Positions 18,650 to 28,395 of a stretch of 64,000 nucleotides of DNA are shown in pieces. This stretch comes from Candidatus Aminicenantes bacterium UBA1061. Lineage in GTDB: Bacteria > Acidobacteriota > Aminicenantia > Aminicenantales > Saccharicenantaceae. How positions within the stretch are numbered: position 1 is the stretch's first letter; the number at the start of each line of letters is the position of its first letter. A program made the position numbers and the translations under genes. The stretch is taken from positions 62,001 to 126,000 of the forward strand of contig DCDG01000037.1 of the NCBI GenBank assembly GCA_002316315.1, given 5' to 3'. The notes below the pieces were generated by a model that saw only the letters and a list, made by a program, of their open reading frames with translations, did no database searches and was not told the DNA's origin.

Positions 18650-19337
18650 AATCGCGGGAATTGCGGATGAGGATCATTCGCAGCAGCTGAATAGCAGCCA
18701 TGGCGGTAGAAGCCACATAAGTCATAGCTGCCGCTTTAAGCACACTCCTTGCCCCATCAATCTCCTTGGCATTCAGAAAGCCTCTTTCCTGAAGAATGGC
18801 CAGCGCCCGGTGAGAAGCGTTAAACTCAACCGGAAGAGTAATCACTGTAAAGAAAACGGCGGCGCTGAAAAGCATAATACCGATATCCATCAGGATACTC
18901 GGGCCATGTCCACTAAAAAGCAGGCCGATAAAAAAAAGTGGAAAGGCCAGATTTGAGCCTAAACTGGCAATAGGATAAATAGCATTGCGCAAAGCCAGAA
19001 AAGCATAGCCCTGAGCATGCTGAATGGCATGGCCGGCCTCATGAGCGGCAACGCCCAGAGCAGCAATTGATGGACTATCATAAACACCCTCAGACAACCG
19101 AAGCACTTTTGCCTTCGGATCATAATGGTCAGTCAGGTGACCGCGGGTTTTTTCGATGCGGACGTTACTGGCCGGACTGTATTTTAAGATTTCGGCCACA
19201 GCCTCGGCCGCGGTCATTCTGGAAGATGAAACTATCTGACCGAAACGGGCAAAAGTTGATTTTACCTTGTTTTGAGCATAAATAGCAAAAATCAGAACTG
19301 GAAGCAACAGCCAGATAGTGTAATCAAAATAAAACAT
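18648..19337 (-). CDS. Membrane zinc metallopeptidase, YugP/Zn_peptidase_2 family
   Basis: 229 residues. An N-terminal helix (residues 5-21) and two or three further hydrophobic segments (about 118-165 and near the C-terminus) enclose the zinc motif HEAGHAIQH at 99-107, with His99, Glu100 and His103. Length and motif context (GVAAHEAGHAIQHAQGY) match the YugP family, whose substrates are unknown. The stop codon lies within the terminal repeat of element 1, so the 3' end of the mRNA begins with the repeat. Confidence 0.9.
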   Translation of the reverse strand: MFYFDYTIWLLLPVLIFAIYAQNKVKSTFARFGQIVSSSRMTAAEAVAEILKYSPASNVRIEKTRGHLTDHYDPKAKVLRLSEGVYDSPSIAALGVAAHEAGHAIQHAQGYAFLALRNAIYPIASLGSNLAFPLFFIGLLFSGHGPSILMDIGIMLFSAAVFFTVITLPVEFNASHRALAILQERGFLNAKEIDGARSVLKAAAMTYVASTAMAAIQLLRMILIRNSRD

Positions 19338-19498
19338 CTCATTTCCTCCTGGATTTTTATTCTACCTGAAAAATACCGCCTGGTAAACATGTGTCTCCCA
19401 AAAAATAATAAATATCCACTTTCTCACCTGGCCAAAGGCGTTAGAATTACCCCCCCCGCCACCAGCCGGGCTATCTTATCTAGATTTACCTGACACCT

Positions 19499-19885
19499 TC
19501 ACTTTTCCAACACCTTGATAGCCTCATCAATGTTGGACACATCGAGAATGACAGAAATGGCATTGGCCACCTGGCTCAGCGTTCCATAGCAATATTCAAC
19601 ATTGATTCCCTCATCACCGATTTTTGTCACCACCTCAGCTAAGGCCCCGGGCTTATTTTCCAGGTGAACAAGCAAAACATCACGGAGTTCGGTGGTATAA
19701 TTCAGCTTGCTCAGGATTTTGACCGCTTTGTTAAGGTTTTTAACATAAATTTTGGCTGTATCCTGAAAAACACCGATAGCTTCAACATTGATATCGTTTT
19801 CAGCCAGCTGACTCAGCATCTCTCCCAAGACTGATGGCTTATTCTCCAGGATGACAAAAATTTCCGTAATTCTTTCAAAGTCCAT
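19499..19885 (-). CDS. Tandem ACT-domain protein
   Basis: 128 residues made of two ACT domains, about 4-65 and 70-128, each starting with the pattern ENKPsxLgEm or ENKPGALAEV and followed by a NVEAIGV/NVEYCYG strand. Such stand-alone tandem ACT proteins bind amino acids and are thought to regulate partner enzymes or transporters. No enzyme partner is adjacent. It is probably transcribed alone, with a GGAGGAGA ribosome binding site. Confidence 0.9.
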   Translation of the reverse strand: MDFERITEIFVILENKPSVLGEMLSQLAENDINVEAIGVFQDTAKIYVKNLNKAVKILSKLNYTTELRDVLLVHLENKPGALAEVVTKIGDEGINVEYCYGTLSQVANAISVILDVSNIDEAIKVLEK

Positions 19886-20134
19886 TATCTCCTCCCCTGT
19901 TGTCTAATTTTTCCCATACTATCCTCGCCATATTTAAAGAAGCTTTATAATTATTTATTAGTCCATTAAATAAGATTTTTCAACTGAAATTTATTAAAAA
20001 TCTGGGTAGGACAGCTAACTAAGACCAATAAACCGATAGTTTACAATGACCAGATCCGAACTAAGTCCAATATGGCCAAAAGCTCAGGACTACTATTAGC
20101 GAGCAAATTAACACCAATATTATCAGATTTTTCT

Positions 20135-21253
20135 TCATCTCAGCCTGTACTTATAGACCGTATAGATGCCCTCCGTGCCGATTGACTCTTCAGAAAGGCA
20201 ATAAAGAGTTTTTTTATCCCTGTCATAATAGATATCAGGCCGCTCATAAGTACTGCTGAAATTTTCTAAAAGGGCTTCTTTCAAAAATGTCCCCTTATGA
20301 TCGTACATCTGGAGAAAAGAGTTCCACCTTGAAGTTTTATTGTCAAAATTAGTATAAATAACCCCCACTATATCTGAATCAGCAAAGATCTTACAAATCC
20401 AGGACATCTTTTTGTGCCAGTTTCTGTACTCTTCCAGATTACGTTCAATATAGGCTTTTTTATATTCACCATAGACTTTTGGCTGGATGTATCTTTCAGT
20501 TTTCTGAGAAAACCTGGTGTGGACCTTAGTGGTCAGGTCTATTTTGATGATATCCAGGTTAGCTGTCCAGATAAAATAAGCATCATTCCCGTAATAATCA
20601 CAATAGATCCAGGGTGGTAAGATTATCAGGTCAGGAATATCCCGGGGATTTCCTTGGCTATTAATTTTTTTAAAGTCAATTGGTTTTACACCTTCTCCCA
20701 GCTGCAATTCATAAGGCAGAAGATAATCACGGCTGCCATTGGTCATATCTATAGCAAAAAGGATGTAAGCTTTGTCAGCATTTTTATCGGTGATAGGCAA
20801 CCTGGCAATTAATACCTTATCTTTTTCGTCGATCAGTCTTGCCCCCAGAACAGAAGTTACAATAGTCTCCTTAATCTGCTTGAAATTTAAGTCCTTATCA
20901 ATATTATAAATAAACAATTTTTTTGTCCCCATATCCGAGATCAGCAATTTCCCATTTTTATAGTCTTGAAGCCACGGTTCTACAAAGTCACCAGGTCCGT
21001 ATCCTTTCCGGCCAAAAACGCGGGCGGCCTGGCCTTCAGCATCAAAGATCTTAAAATCGCCGGCCCGGCCATCAGAGATGATAACAAAGCCCTTTTCTGT
21101 CACCACAAAACCTCTGGGAAAATCAATAAAGAAGCCTTCCCTCTGCTCAAGCCGGGTTTTCCCTTCGTAGATTATATCTATAGCTGCTAATGATTCTGCA
21201 GTAAATAAAACAAAAAAGAATACGCCTAAAACGGACCTTTTTATTTTATTCAT
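20135..21253 (-). CDS. Secreted six-bladed beta-propeller protein
   Basis: 372 residues. A signal peptide (about residues 1-23) is followed by propeller blades with motifs such as DGRAGDFKIFDAEGQ, VFGRKGYGPGDF and YKNGKLLISDMGTKKLFIYN. It is built like the proteins at 12811 and 51129 but clearly diverged from both. It has no ribosome binding site of its own, and it starts 60 nt after a small Cys-rich secreted peptide gene. Co-translation is possible through an overlapping frame. The ligand or partner is unknown, and the neighbouring peptide is a candidate. Confidence 0.8.
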   Translation of the reverse strand: MNKIKRSVLGVFFFVLFTAESLAAIDIIYEGKTRLEQREGFFIDFPRGFVVTEKGFVIISDGRAGDFKIFDAEGQAARVFGRKGYGPGDFVEPWLQDYKNGKLLISDMGTKKLFIYNIDKDLNFKQIKETIVTSVLGARLIDEKDKVLIARLPITDKNADKAYILFAIDMTNGSRDYLLPYELQLGEGVKPIDFKKINSQGNPRDIPDLIILPPWIYCDYYGNDAYFIWTANLDIIKIDLTTKVHTRFSQKTERYIQPKVYGEYKKAYIERNLEEYRNWHKKMSWICKIFADSDIVGVIYTNFDNKTSRWNSFLQMYDHKGTFLKEALLENFSSTYERPDIYYDRDKKTLYCLSEESIGTEGIYTVYKYRLR

Positions 21254-21313
21254 GCGAATTTAGTAGATAGAACAGACTCTATAATCTTTTTTTGCCTTGT
21301 TTTAATTGAATCA

Positions 21314-21532
21314 TTAACAGCAGTCTCCTGAGTGAGTGTCACGACACCAGCATAAACTAAGATCACATTCATAGCGTCTATATCCCCGTGCTTTACATAG
21401 TGGATCATCGAAGTACATCCCTTTAACTTCTGGCATATTGGCTCTAGCCTTAATAGCAAAGTTCGGAACGGCAATAAAACAGGAAATAACCACGCACAAA
21501 ACCATAATCCAGACAAGACTCTTTTTCCTTAT
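21314..21532 (-). CDS. Small secreted cysteine-rich peptide upstream of a propeller gene
   Basis: From ATG at 21505 the product is 63 residues. Extended to the AUA codon at 21532-21530 it becomes 72 residues and gains the basic n-region RKKSLVWI that completes a classical signal peptide ending in IKARA. The AUA is preceded at 6 nt by AGGA, while the ATG has no usable ribosome binding site. The mature part is about 40 residues with Cys-rich endings (CDLSLCWCRD, then DCC). The pairing of a signal-bearing peptide with a six-bladed propeller recalls the NVEALA/propeller pairs of Bacteroides, but I see no NVEALA motif. Confidence 0.45.
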   Translation of the reverse strand: MRKKSLVWIMVLCVVISCFIAVPNFAIKARANMPEVKGMYFDDPLCKARGYRRYECDLSLCWCRDTHSGDCC

Positions 21533-21853
21533 TTCTTTTCCTGCTTAATTATAAAAATTATATTTAAATTTTTCCATTTTTGGCGATATCACGTCTGACT
21601 GCTTATTTTTAACCATTGGCATTTTTTTGCTTCAGCTGGCCTTTTTCATTTGCCTCCTTTGTTAGGATAAAAAAAAAGACCTTTGTCAAGTATTTTTTTA
21701 ACTCAATGAATGGGCTTATGATCCCAGGAAAAGATTTATATAACCGGAGGCTGTTTCTCCCTCTTGCCTTCGCCAGAGGAAGAAGCCGAATAGACAGGCT
21801 TCTCAACAACTTTCATTTTTTACCCCTATTACCCTTCTATCCCCTTGCCTCTT
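21533..21853. other. Intergenic region after the GlcD-like gene
   Basis: About 320 nt. On the minus strand AGAAGCC/GGCTTCT forms a 7-bp stem about 75 nt past the GlcD stop without a T-run. A 26-codon reading (MKVVEKPVYS start) with an AGGGG site is too short to support. Confidence 0.5.
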
Positions 21854-23269
21854 CTAAAATATCTTCCCGGGGTTGAGAATGCCCAGAGGATCAGCAGCCT
21901 GCTTGATTTTCTTCATCAGTTCAATCTGGCCTGCCTCCATGGTCAAAGGGAAATAAGTCTTTTTGTAAAGGCCAATGCCATGCTCGCCCGAAATAACCCC
22001 GCCTCGCCCGGCTGCATCCTGAAACAGCTCCTGCCTGGCCATTTCCAGTTTGTCTTTTACTTCCTCAACATTAATCGGCACCATCTGGCCATTTTCATAC
22101 CTCGCCTTCATCAGATGAGTATGGACATTGCCATCGCCGGCATGCCCGAAAACCGGCAGCCATAATCCGTATTTTTGAGCTACTTCGTGAATCTTCTTCA
22201 CATGCCCGGCTATTTCTGAACGTGGTACACAGGTATCCAGGATATCAATGGTCTCTTTTTTTATCGCTTCATAAATCTCAGACCGGATTTTCAGGACTTC
22301 ATCCTGTTTGGCCGCCGTATCGGCCACAAAAACATCCAGGGCCCCATTTTCGAGCACAATATCAGCAATTTCGTCTGTTAGCTTCCCCAGGTTTTCTTCT
22401 GAAGCTGCATCAACAATAATCATAAGATGCATGTCTCCTGAATGAGTTGGCCAGTTCAAATTAAGATGTCGTTCACTGAGGCTGATCACATCCAGGCCAG
22501 CAAATTCGACCGCCATGGGCAGAATACCCCTATCAAAAATGAGCGGCACATTATCTATAGCCTGCTCGATGCCATTAAAAGGGATAACCATTGTCCGTAG
22601 AAAAGTCGGCCGACTCATCACCTGAACAATGGCTCTGGTGATAACGCCGAGTGTGCCCTCAGAGCCAATAAACAAATTCACCAGGTTATAACCAGACGAA
22701 TTTTTGATAAGCTTGCCGCCGGGATGGATGACCTGCCCATCGGCCAGGACGACTTCCAGCCCCCTGACATAATTACGTATTCCGCCGTATTTTACCGCCC
22801 GGCTGCCGCCAGCGTTGGTGGCAATCATCCCGCCAAACATCGCTCCTTCATCTCCGGGATGAGGGGGAAAATAAAATCCCTGCGCTTCCACCTGCCGAAT
22901 AAATTCGCCCAGTGTTAGCCCGCTCTCTACCACCGCTACCTGATTTTTCCGGTCAAGCTCCAGGAACTTATTCATCCTCTGGAAGCTCAACACCACGCCT
23001 CCATAAATCGGCACACAGCCCCCGGCCAGGCCGGTTCCACCACCGCGCGGCGTGACAGGCAGTTGGTACTCACTGGCCAGCTTTAAAATGGCCGAGACGT
23101 CTTCTACCTTCCCCGGCCTGACCACCGCTTCGGGCTGGCAGCCCTCCTGGCGGCAGACATACTCATCGTTAGCATAGACGCCGACTTCCTCCAGGCAAGT
23201 AATCACATTATTTTCGCCGACTATTGATTTCAGCTGACCGATGATTTCCTCGTTGATTTTCCCATACAT
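21854..23269 (-). CDS. FAD-linked 2-hydroxyacid oxidase (GlcD/D-lactate dehydrogenase family)
   Basis: 471 residues, the normal size. The PCMH-type FAD-binding domain covers about 35-215, with the diagnostic VTPRGGGTGLAGGCVP and the segment MIATNAGGSRAVKYGG. The FAD-oxidase C-terminal domain follows, with VFGHAGDGNVHTH and GVISGEHGIGLYKK. It would oxidise glycolate, D-lactate or a related 2-hydroxyacid in the cytoplasm. No GlcE/GlcF or LldF partner is adjacent, so the electron acceptor is unclear. It is probably monocistronic. Confidence 0.92.
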   Translation of the reverse strand: MYGKINEEIIGQLKSIVGENNVITCLEEVGVYANDEYVCRQEGCQPEAVVRPGKVEDVSAILKLASEYQLPVTPRGGGTGLAGGCVPIYGGVVLSFQRMNKFLELDRKNQVAVVESGLTLGEFIRQVEAQGFYFPPHPGDEGAMFGGMIATNAGGSRAVKYGGIRNYVRGLEVVLADGQVIHPGGKLIKNSSGYNLVNLFIGSEGTLGVITRAIVQVMSRPTFLRTMVIPFNGIEQAIDNVPLIFDRGILPMAVEFAGLDVISLSERHLNLNWPTHSGDMHLMIIVDAASEENLGKLTDEIADIVLENGALDVFVADTAAKQDEVLKIRSEIYEAIKKETIDILDTCVPRSEIAGHVKKIHEVAQKYGLWLPVFGHAGDGNVHTHLMKARYENGQMVPINVEEVKDKLEMARQELFQDAAGRGGVISGEHGIGLYKKTYFPLTMEAGQIELMKKIKQAADPLGILNPGKIF

Positions 23270-23434
23270 GGCTGACCTGCCTTTTAAACAATAAAATAAT
23301 TGCTTCAGACAGCAGTCGGATATACCGCTATTCTACACTTTTCAGATTCAGACCGGATAGCTTTTTCTAATCTTTACTATTCCTATCCAAATTATATTCT
23401 TTCGGCTGAGTCCGGTCATCTGCCGCTTCGGAGT

Positions 23435-25261
23435 TCAGGTTAACAAAGACTTGGCTGCTGCGGCTATAGCCTCAGCATCTATTCCATATTTAGCCATGAG
23501 TTCTTCCGGGCGTCCCGAACGAGGCAGCTCCCTTATACACAGATGCTTCCAGAGCTTTTTCTCAGGCAGGATGAGAGCCACGGCTGTGCCCAACCCGCCC
23601 TGTTCGAAATGATCTTCAGCCACCACCACCCGACCGCCTGTCTCACGGGCTGATTTGACAATGGTCTCTCCATCAAGAGGTTTAACCGAGTAAGCATCTA
23701 TGACTCTTATCCTTATTCCTTCTTTTTCGAGAAATTCAGCTGCCCGGAGTGCTTCATGAACGGTAATGCCAGCGGCGATTACTGTGACTGCATCATGATC
23801 ACTTTTCTTTACCACCTTTGATCCGCCAACCGGGAATTCCTCCTCGGGTGCATACAGAATCGGCGTGGCTGGCCTGGTTGTCCGGATATAGACCATTCCT
23901 TTTTGCCTGGCTGCTTCCTGAACGCATTTTTCGGTTGAAACACCATCGGAAGGATAAAGCACAGTGCAACCGGGAATTGGTAGGAACATGGCTAAATCTT
24001 CCAGCCCCATCTGTGACGGCCCGTCCTCACCAATGCTGACACCAACATGAGAACCACACAGCTTTATGTTGGAAAAGGAATAGGCAGCCATCCTGATCTG
24101 GTCATGAGCCCTGGTCAAAAAGGCGGCAAAAGTAGCGGCAAAAGGCAAAAAGCCTTTAGCCGCCAGCCCGATAGCCATGCCAATCATATTCTGTTCAGCT
24201 ATAAATGATTCAAAAGATCGCCCGGGAAAGGCAGAAAAAAACTTATCAGTATAAGTTGAATTTTTCACATCACCATCAATGACCACCACCCGGTCGTTAA
24301 CCCGACCAAGTTTTTCCAGAGCCAGACCATAGGCCAGTCTGGTAGCGGTTTTATCTTTATAGGACGAGAGCTCAAATTCCACCCGGTCTTTCCATTTTGG
24401 CCCCTTAACCTTCTGGCGGCTTCGAACATATTTTTTAGCATTAACTTCAGGCATAGGACCGAGCTCGGCCAGGGCCTTTCCCAGATCTTCAGGTTTTAGC
24501 GGTTTGCCATGCCAGCCATTCTTATCTTCTATAAAAGACACTCCCTTGCCTTTGATCGTCCGGGCTAAAATAACTTTCGGTTTTGGCCCCTGACGGGTCC
24601 TGGCCAGGGCCTCGATAATTTTCTCAATCTTGTGACCATCAACCTGATAGACTTCCCAACCAAAAGCCTGAAACTTTTTGGCATAAGCCTTTAAGTTATG
24701 CTCATGCATGGTCGGCTCGGATTGTCCGAGACGATTAACGTCAACAATAGCTATAAGGTTCCCCAGTTTAAACTCACGGCCGGCATTAGCTGCTTCCCAG
24801 ACCGCGCCTTCGGCGCATTCTCCGTCTCCAAGCAAAACAAAAGTCCTGGCTTTGACCCCGGCCAGCTTTTGAGCCAGAGCCAGTCCGACCCCGATGGACA
24901 GCCCCTGACCAAGAGAGCCACTTGCTGCCTTGACCCATGGCATACGGGGCGTTGGGTGACCTTCCAGATCGCTCCTGATTTTTCTTAAATCGAGAAGCGA
25001 ATCCTGCGGAATAATCCCGGCCTCGGCATAAGCTGCCCAGAGAATGGGGGCAGCATGTCCTTTAGACAGAACAAATTCATCGTTCTCCCAGGCCCCGGAG
25101 TTCCCGGGGTTAAAACGCATTTCATGAAAAAAAAGGCAGGCCATGATCTCGGCACAGGACAGGCAGGTGGAAGGATGGCCTGAACCGGCCGCCGTTGTCA
25201 TCTGCAGAGAATGGATTCTGAGGCGTTTAGCAATTTTTTCTAAGATAGCAATAGAAGACAT
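23435..25261 (-). CDS. tkt: Transketolase, single-chain
   Basis: 608 residues, somewhat shorter than E. coli TktA. The order is complete: an N-terminal TPP domain with GSGHP and the Mg/TPP motif starting GDGECAEG at 145-152, a middle Pyr domain with the catalytic-type sequence ESFIAEQNMIGMAIG, and a C-terminal domain with IRVIDAYSVKPLD. It moves two-carbon units between sugar phosphates. The single chain contrasts with split transketolases common in anaerobes. It has no operon partner. Confidence 0.93.
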   Translation of the reverse strand: MSSIAILEKIAKRLRIHSLQMTTAAGSGHPSTCLSCAEIMACLFFHEMRFNPGNSGAWENDEFVLSKGHAAPILWAAYAEAGIIPQDSLLDLRKIRSDLEGHPTPRMPWVKAASGSLGQGLSIGVGLALAQKLAGVKARTFVLLGDGECAEGAVWEAANAGREFKLGNLIAIVDVNRLGQSEPTMHEHNLKAYAKKFQAFGWEVYQVDGHKIEKIIEALARTRQGPKPKVILARTIKGKGVSFIEDKNGWHGKPLKPEDLGKALAELGPMPEVNAKKYVRSRQKVKGPKWKDRVEFELSSYKDKTATRLAYGLALEKLGRVNDRVVVIDGDVKNSTYTDKFFSAFPGRSFESFIAEQNMIGMAIGLAAKGFLPFAATFAAFLTRAHDQIRMAAYSFSNIKLCGSHVGVSIGEDGPSQMGLEDLAMFLPIPGCTVLYPSDGVSTEKCVQEAARQKGMVYIRTTRPATPILYAPEEEFPVGGSKVVKKSDHDAVTVIAAGITVHEALRAAEFLEKEGIRIRVIDAYSVKPLDGETIVKSARETGGRVVVAEDHFEQGGLGTAVALILPEKKLWKHLCIRELPRSGRPEELMAKYGIDAEAIAAAAKSLLT

Positions 25262-25423
25262 TCTTTAACTCCCGAAAAAAATTAGCTTTTATTATATTGT
25301 TAATAAGAGCCACTCTCAAGCCATAATCGCCCATCGATTCGTATATAGAAAAATCCGGCTCCGCTCAACGTGTCAAATAGAACATCAGCATAATTACCGG
25401 ATGAAATTTATTTTTATCTTTTT

Positions 25424-26224
25424 TTATTCCCCCATATGAGCCAAAAGGCCTTTAACTCGCACGGCTTTAAACATATGGAAAAATAATAGCAGGACGAGAA
25501 ACAGGTAAACCAAGTTTAATCCGAGAGCTTTAAGAAGATAAACAGCCGGAAAGCTTTGACCCATTATAACAGCCCTCATGCCTTCAAAGACATAAGAGGC
25601 GGGAACGAAACGGGCAGCTACCTGAAGAAAACCTGGCAGAACAGCCAGCGGGTAAAAGACGGCTGATACTGGCTGAAATAGAAAAGCTATGCCCCAGGCT
25701 AAAACCTCGGCCTGCTGGCCAAATCTAAGTATAAAAGCGGTGGTCAGAATGCCAATTGACCAGCCAAAGATAATCAAGTTAATCATAAAAGGCAAAAGAT
25801 AAAGACCGATAATAAAAAGGTTAAAAGAATAAAGCAGCCAGGCCAGAAGCGAACTGACCAGAAAAACCACCACTACCTTGAAGAGAGAGACCATCATCAA
25901 TGAAACCAGGTATTCATTAATGGTCAGCGGGCTGACAAAAAGATTCAGAAAATTCCTGGCCCAGACCTCCTCCAGAAAAGAAACAGAAATCCCCTGCTGG
26001 GAGCGAAATAAAATATCCCAGAGAATAAGTGCCCCGAGGAAAATACCCAGGAAATTTGGTGTGGACTGACCTTCAGCAGAAAGTTTTGTAATGTAAAGGC
26101 TGACAAATCCCCAGAGAAGCAGATCTAAGAGAGGCCAGTAAACTATCTCAATTAATCTGGTAAAACTATGGCGATAAAGATAAGTATGGCGGAGAAACAT
26201 AGCTGAGATGCGTCGGAAGCTCAT
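25424..26224 (-). CDS. ABC-2 type exporter, membrane subunit
   Basis: 266 residues with six predicted membrane helices, the usual ABC-2 permease size. The long cytoplasmic N-terminal segment (FRRISAMFLRHTYLYRHSF) and the helix context ILWDILFRSQQGI match the NodJ/ABC2_membrane pattern. Its start overlaps the stop of the ATPase gene by 4 nt (ATGA), so the two subunits are translated together. The exported substrate is not identifiable. Confidence 0.88.
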   Translation of the reverse strand: MSFRRISAMFLRHTYLYRHSFTRLIEIVYWPLLDLLLWGFVSLYITKLSAEGQSTPNFLGIFLGALILWDILFRSQQGISVSFLEEVWARNFLNLFVSPLTINEYLVSLMMVSLFKVVVVFLVSSLLAWLLYSFNLFIIGLYLLPFMINLIIFGWSIGILTTAFILRFGQQAEVLAWGIAFLFQPVSAVFYPLAVLPGFLQVAARFVPASYVFEGMRAVIMGQSFPAVYLLKALGLNLVYLFLVLLLFFHMFKAVRVKGLLAHMGE

Positions 26225-26970
26225 GGCTCCATCTCCCTGGCAATCTTTAAAAAGACCTCTTCCAGATTTTCACCGCTGAATTGTCTGACCACCTCGGCGG
26301 GTGTTCCCCGGGCAATAATTTCGCCATGATGAAGGAACAGCAAACGGTCAGAAATAACCTCCATTTCATTCATGTTATGTGATGTATAAATGATAGCCAT
26401 GTTTTTGGTCTTCTTGATCTCAATCAGATAATTTCTGGTTCGATCGGCGATATCGGGGTCAAGGCTAGCTGTAGGTTCATCCAGCAGCAAAATCTCAGGA
26501 TCGTTAATAAAAGCCTTGGCCAGATTCAATCTGGTCATCTGACCGGAAGAAAGAGTTCTAACTGCTTTGTTGGCTGACTCTTTTAAATCAAACTGTTCAA
26601 TCAGAGTCTCTATTTTTTTCTTGGCCTTTTTAACACCGTAGAGTTGGCCAAAAACCATGAGAGATTCTCTGACCGTCAGAGAAAGGGGCATGGCAACATA
26701 AGTTGAGGAAAAATTCATCCGGCTTAAAATTTTTTCTCTCTGCCTTGATTTTTCTGGATTCAAACCGAATATTCTTATCTCCCCGGAAGTGGGTAGAGTC
26801 AGGCCAAGAAGCATATGAATAATGGTCGTTTTGCCTGCTCCATTGGGACCGAGAAGACCAAGAATTTCACCACGATAAAGCTCAAAAGTAACTTCCTTAA
26901 CTGCCTGAAAGGAATTAAATGTTTTTGATAATTTATTTACCTCGAGGACAGGAGAAGTTTCGAGCCTCAT
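26221..26970 (-). CDS. ABC-2 type exporter, ATP-binding subunit
   Basis: 249 residues. Walker A GPNGAGKTT is at 41-49, the signature is LSSGQM, Walker B is ILLLDEPTASLD, and the switch region reads YTSHNMNE. It forms an exporter with the coupled permease downstream. It is distinct from the ATPase at 7660, so the window carries two separate ABC-2 systems. Its promoter sits directly against a repeat-bounded element. Confidence 0.92.
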   Translation of the reverse strand: MRLETSPVLEVNKLSKTFNSFQAVKEVTFELYRGEILGLLGPNGAGKTTIIHMLLGLTLPTSGEIRIFGLNPEKSRQREKILSRMNFSSTYVAMPLSLTVRESLMVFGQLYGVKKAKKKIETLIEQFDLKESANKAVRTLSSGQMTRLNLAKAFINDPEILLLDEPTASLDPDIADRTRNYLIEIKKTKNMAIIYTSHNMNEMEVISDRLLFLHHGEIIARGTPAEVVRQFSGENLEEVFLKIAREMEP

Positions 26971-27036
26971 TATTAACCTCCGGCTGAATAGCCTGATTGC
27001 AAGACGACATGGAACTAGCTATTTTACTTAGTTTTA

Positions 27037-27065
27037 AGTATAGCAAAATAATAGGAATTTGTCTA
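27037..27065 (-). promoter_or_regulatory. Promoter for the second ABC exporter
   Basis: Minus-strand TAGACA (27065-27060), 17 bp and TATACT (27042-27037). The first base of the -35 box is also the last base of repeat element 2. Confidence 0.6.
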
Positions 27066-27224
27066 ATGGGGTCGGGCCAGCCGATTTCTTTTATTTACAA
27101 TAATTTAACCAAATTAACCATCAGTCCCTTAAATTTTTTAAAGAGAAAAACCCCGCCTGTAAAAAGCTATCCGCCCTTGTATATCTTATTTATTATCAAT
27201 AATATCCTGAGGCCCGACCCCATT
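27065..27224. repeat. Inverted-repeat-bounded element 2 (160 bp, non-coding)
   Basis: The left end is AATGGGGTCGGGCCAGC (27065-27081). The right end is the reverse complement of its first 14 bases (27211-27224). The interior is AT-rich and has no ORF. The right end lies 1 nt from the stop codon of the dGTPase-family gene and the left end touches the next promoter. It is the shortest of the three elements. Confidence 0.82.
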
Positions 27225-27225
27225 T

Positions 27226-28254
27226 TTAAAATTTTATGCGGGGAAGAAATATTTGTTCGTAAAGAGCCAGAGCGTAGCTATCGGTCATGCCGGCCACAAA
27301 ATCTGCCACCCTTCTTTCCAGCGGATCCCCTCTGGGGTAGTCTTTGACCACGTCCCCAGGATTTTTTAGCAAATATTCATATAGTTCTTTAACCACTTTC
27401 CTGGTTTTATTTAAATCTTCCCGGGCTTCAGAATTAAGATAAACCCGCTCATAAAGAAAATTCCGGAGGTCAAGCAAAGCCTGATAAATTCTCTGGCTCA
27501 TGGCAATTCTTTCCAGCTCAACCTTGAGGCTCGACTCCACTACATCAGTGACCAGACGGTCTATTCTGGTAGCATGAAGCTTTCCCAGGATATCGGTCGT
27601 TCTGGATGGGATATTCTCTTCCCTGATAATGCCTGCACGGAGAGCATCGTCAAGATCATGATTAACATAAGCAATAACATCTGAAACCCGGACAATCTGA
27701 CCTTCCAGCGTGGCCGGTCTGCCTTCCGGGTCATCATCCAAAATTTCTCCCCGACCCTTCGAATGTCTCAGAATTCCATCTCGCACCTCAAAGGTCAAAT
27801 TGAGGCCTTTACCTTCATATTCTAGTTTATCAACCACTCTGAGACTCTGCTCGGCATGGTGAAAGCCACCTGGAAGGAGTTCATTTAAAACTTCTTCCCC
27901 GGCATGGCCGAAAGGCGTATGTCCCAGATCGTGAGCCAGGGCAATAGCTTCTGTCAGGTCTTCATTCAGGCCAAGAGACCGGGCAATTGTTCTGGCAATC
28001 TGGGAAACTTCCAGCGTATGGGTCAATCTGGTGCGAAAGTGATCGCCAAAAGGCGACAGAAAGACCTGTGTCTTGTGTTTTAACCTTCGGAATGATTTCG
28101 AGTGAATAATCCTGTCACGATCCCGCTGAAAAGCGGTCCGCAGGGGATGAGGTTGCTCAGGCCGGAGACGTCCCTGGCTATTAACACTCAAACAGGCCTT
28201 GGCAGAAAGAATCTTCTTTTCCAGGCTTTCAATCTGCTCTCTTATATTGGTCAA
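27226..28254 (-). CDS. dgt: dGTPase-like HD-domain nucleotide triphosphohydrolase
   Basis: 342 residues, the length of the shorter dGTPase-like proteins. The HD metal site is visible as the first His in RTRLTHTLEVSQ, the HD pair in ALAHDLGHTPFGHAGE, and a later Asp in VSDVIAYVNHDLDDA. The opening RTAFQRDRDRIIHSKSFRRL is the family signature. It would hydrolyse dNTPs to deoxynucleosides and triphosphate in the cytoplasm. It is divergent from the S9 peptidase and its stop codon is followed at once by repeat element 2. Confidence 0.92.
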   Translation of the reverse strand: MTNIREQIESLEKKILSAKACLSVNSQGRLRPEQPHPLRTAFQRDRDRIIHSKSFRRLKHKTQVFLSPFGDHFRTRLTHTLEVSQIARTIARSLGLNEDLTEAIALAHDLGHTPFGHAGEEVLNELLPGGFHHAEQSLRVVDKLEYEGKGLNLTFEVRDGILRHSKGRGEILDDDPEGRPATLEGQIVRVSDVIAYVNHDLDDALRAGIIREENIPSRTTDILGKLHATRIDRLVTDVVESSLKVELERIAMSQRIYQALLDLRNFLYERVYLNSEAREDLNKTRKVVKELYEYLLKNPGDVVKDYPRGDPLERRVADFVAGMTDSYALALYEQIFLPRIKF

Positions 28255-28395
28255 CCTTCCACCTCCAATTACCTCCGGTTCATGTTCTATTTATATAAAT
28301 TTTGTTTAATCTAATCTTAAGACTAAAACCACTCCCTGTCCAGCTTTCAAGCCGTCCTCCTTAGTGCTTGACCCTCACCGCTGCAAAGTAGTATG

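Noticed and set aside
21250..21516. 88-codon ORF overlapping the Cys-rich peptide in another frame, ending ATGA with the propeller gene
   Set aside because: It starts with a non-ATG codon without a ribosome binding site and its composition is poor. The other frame gives a clean signal peptide.
27085..27210. Transposase remnant inside element 2
   Set aside because: The interior is 126 bp of AT-rich sequence with no protein-like reading in any frame.
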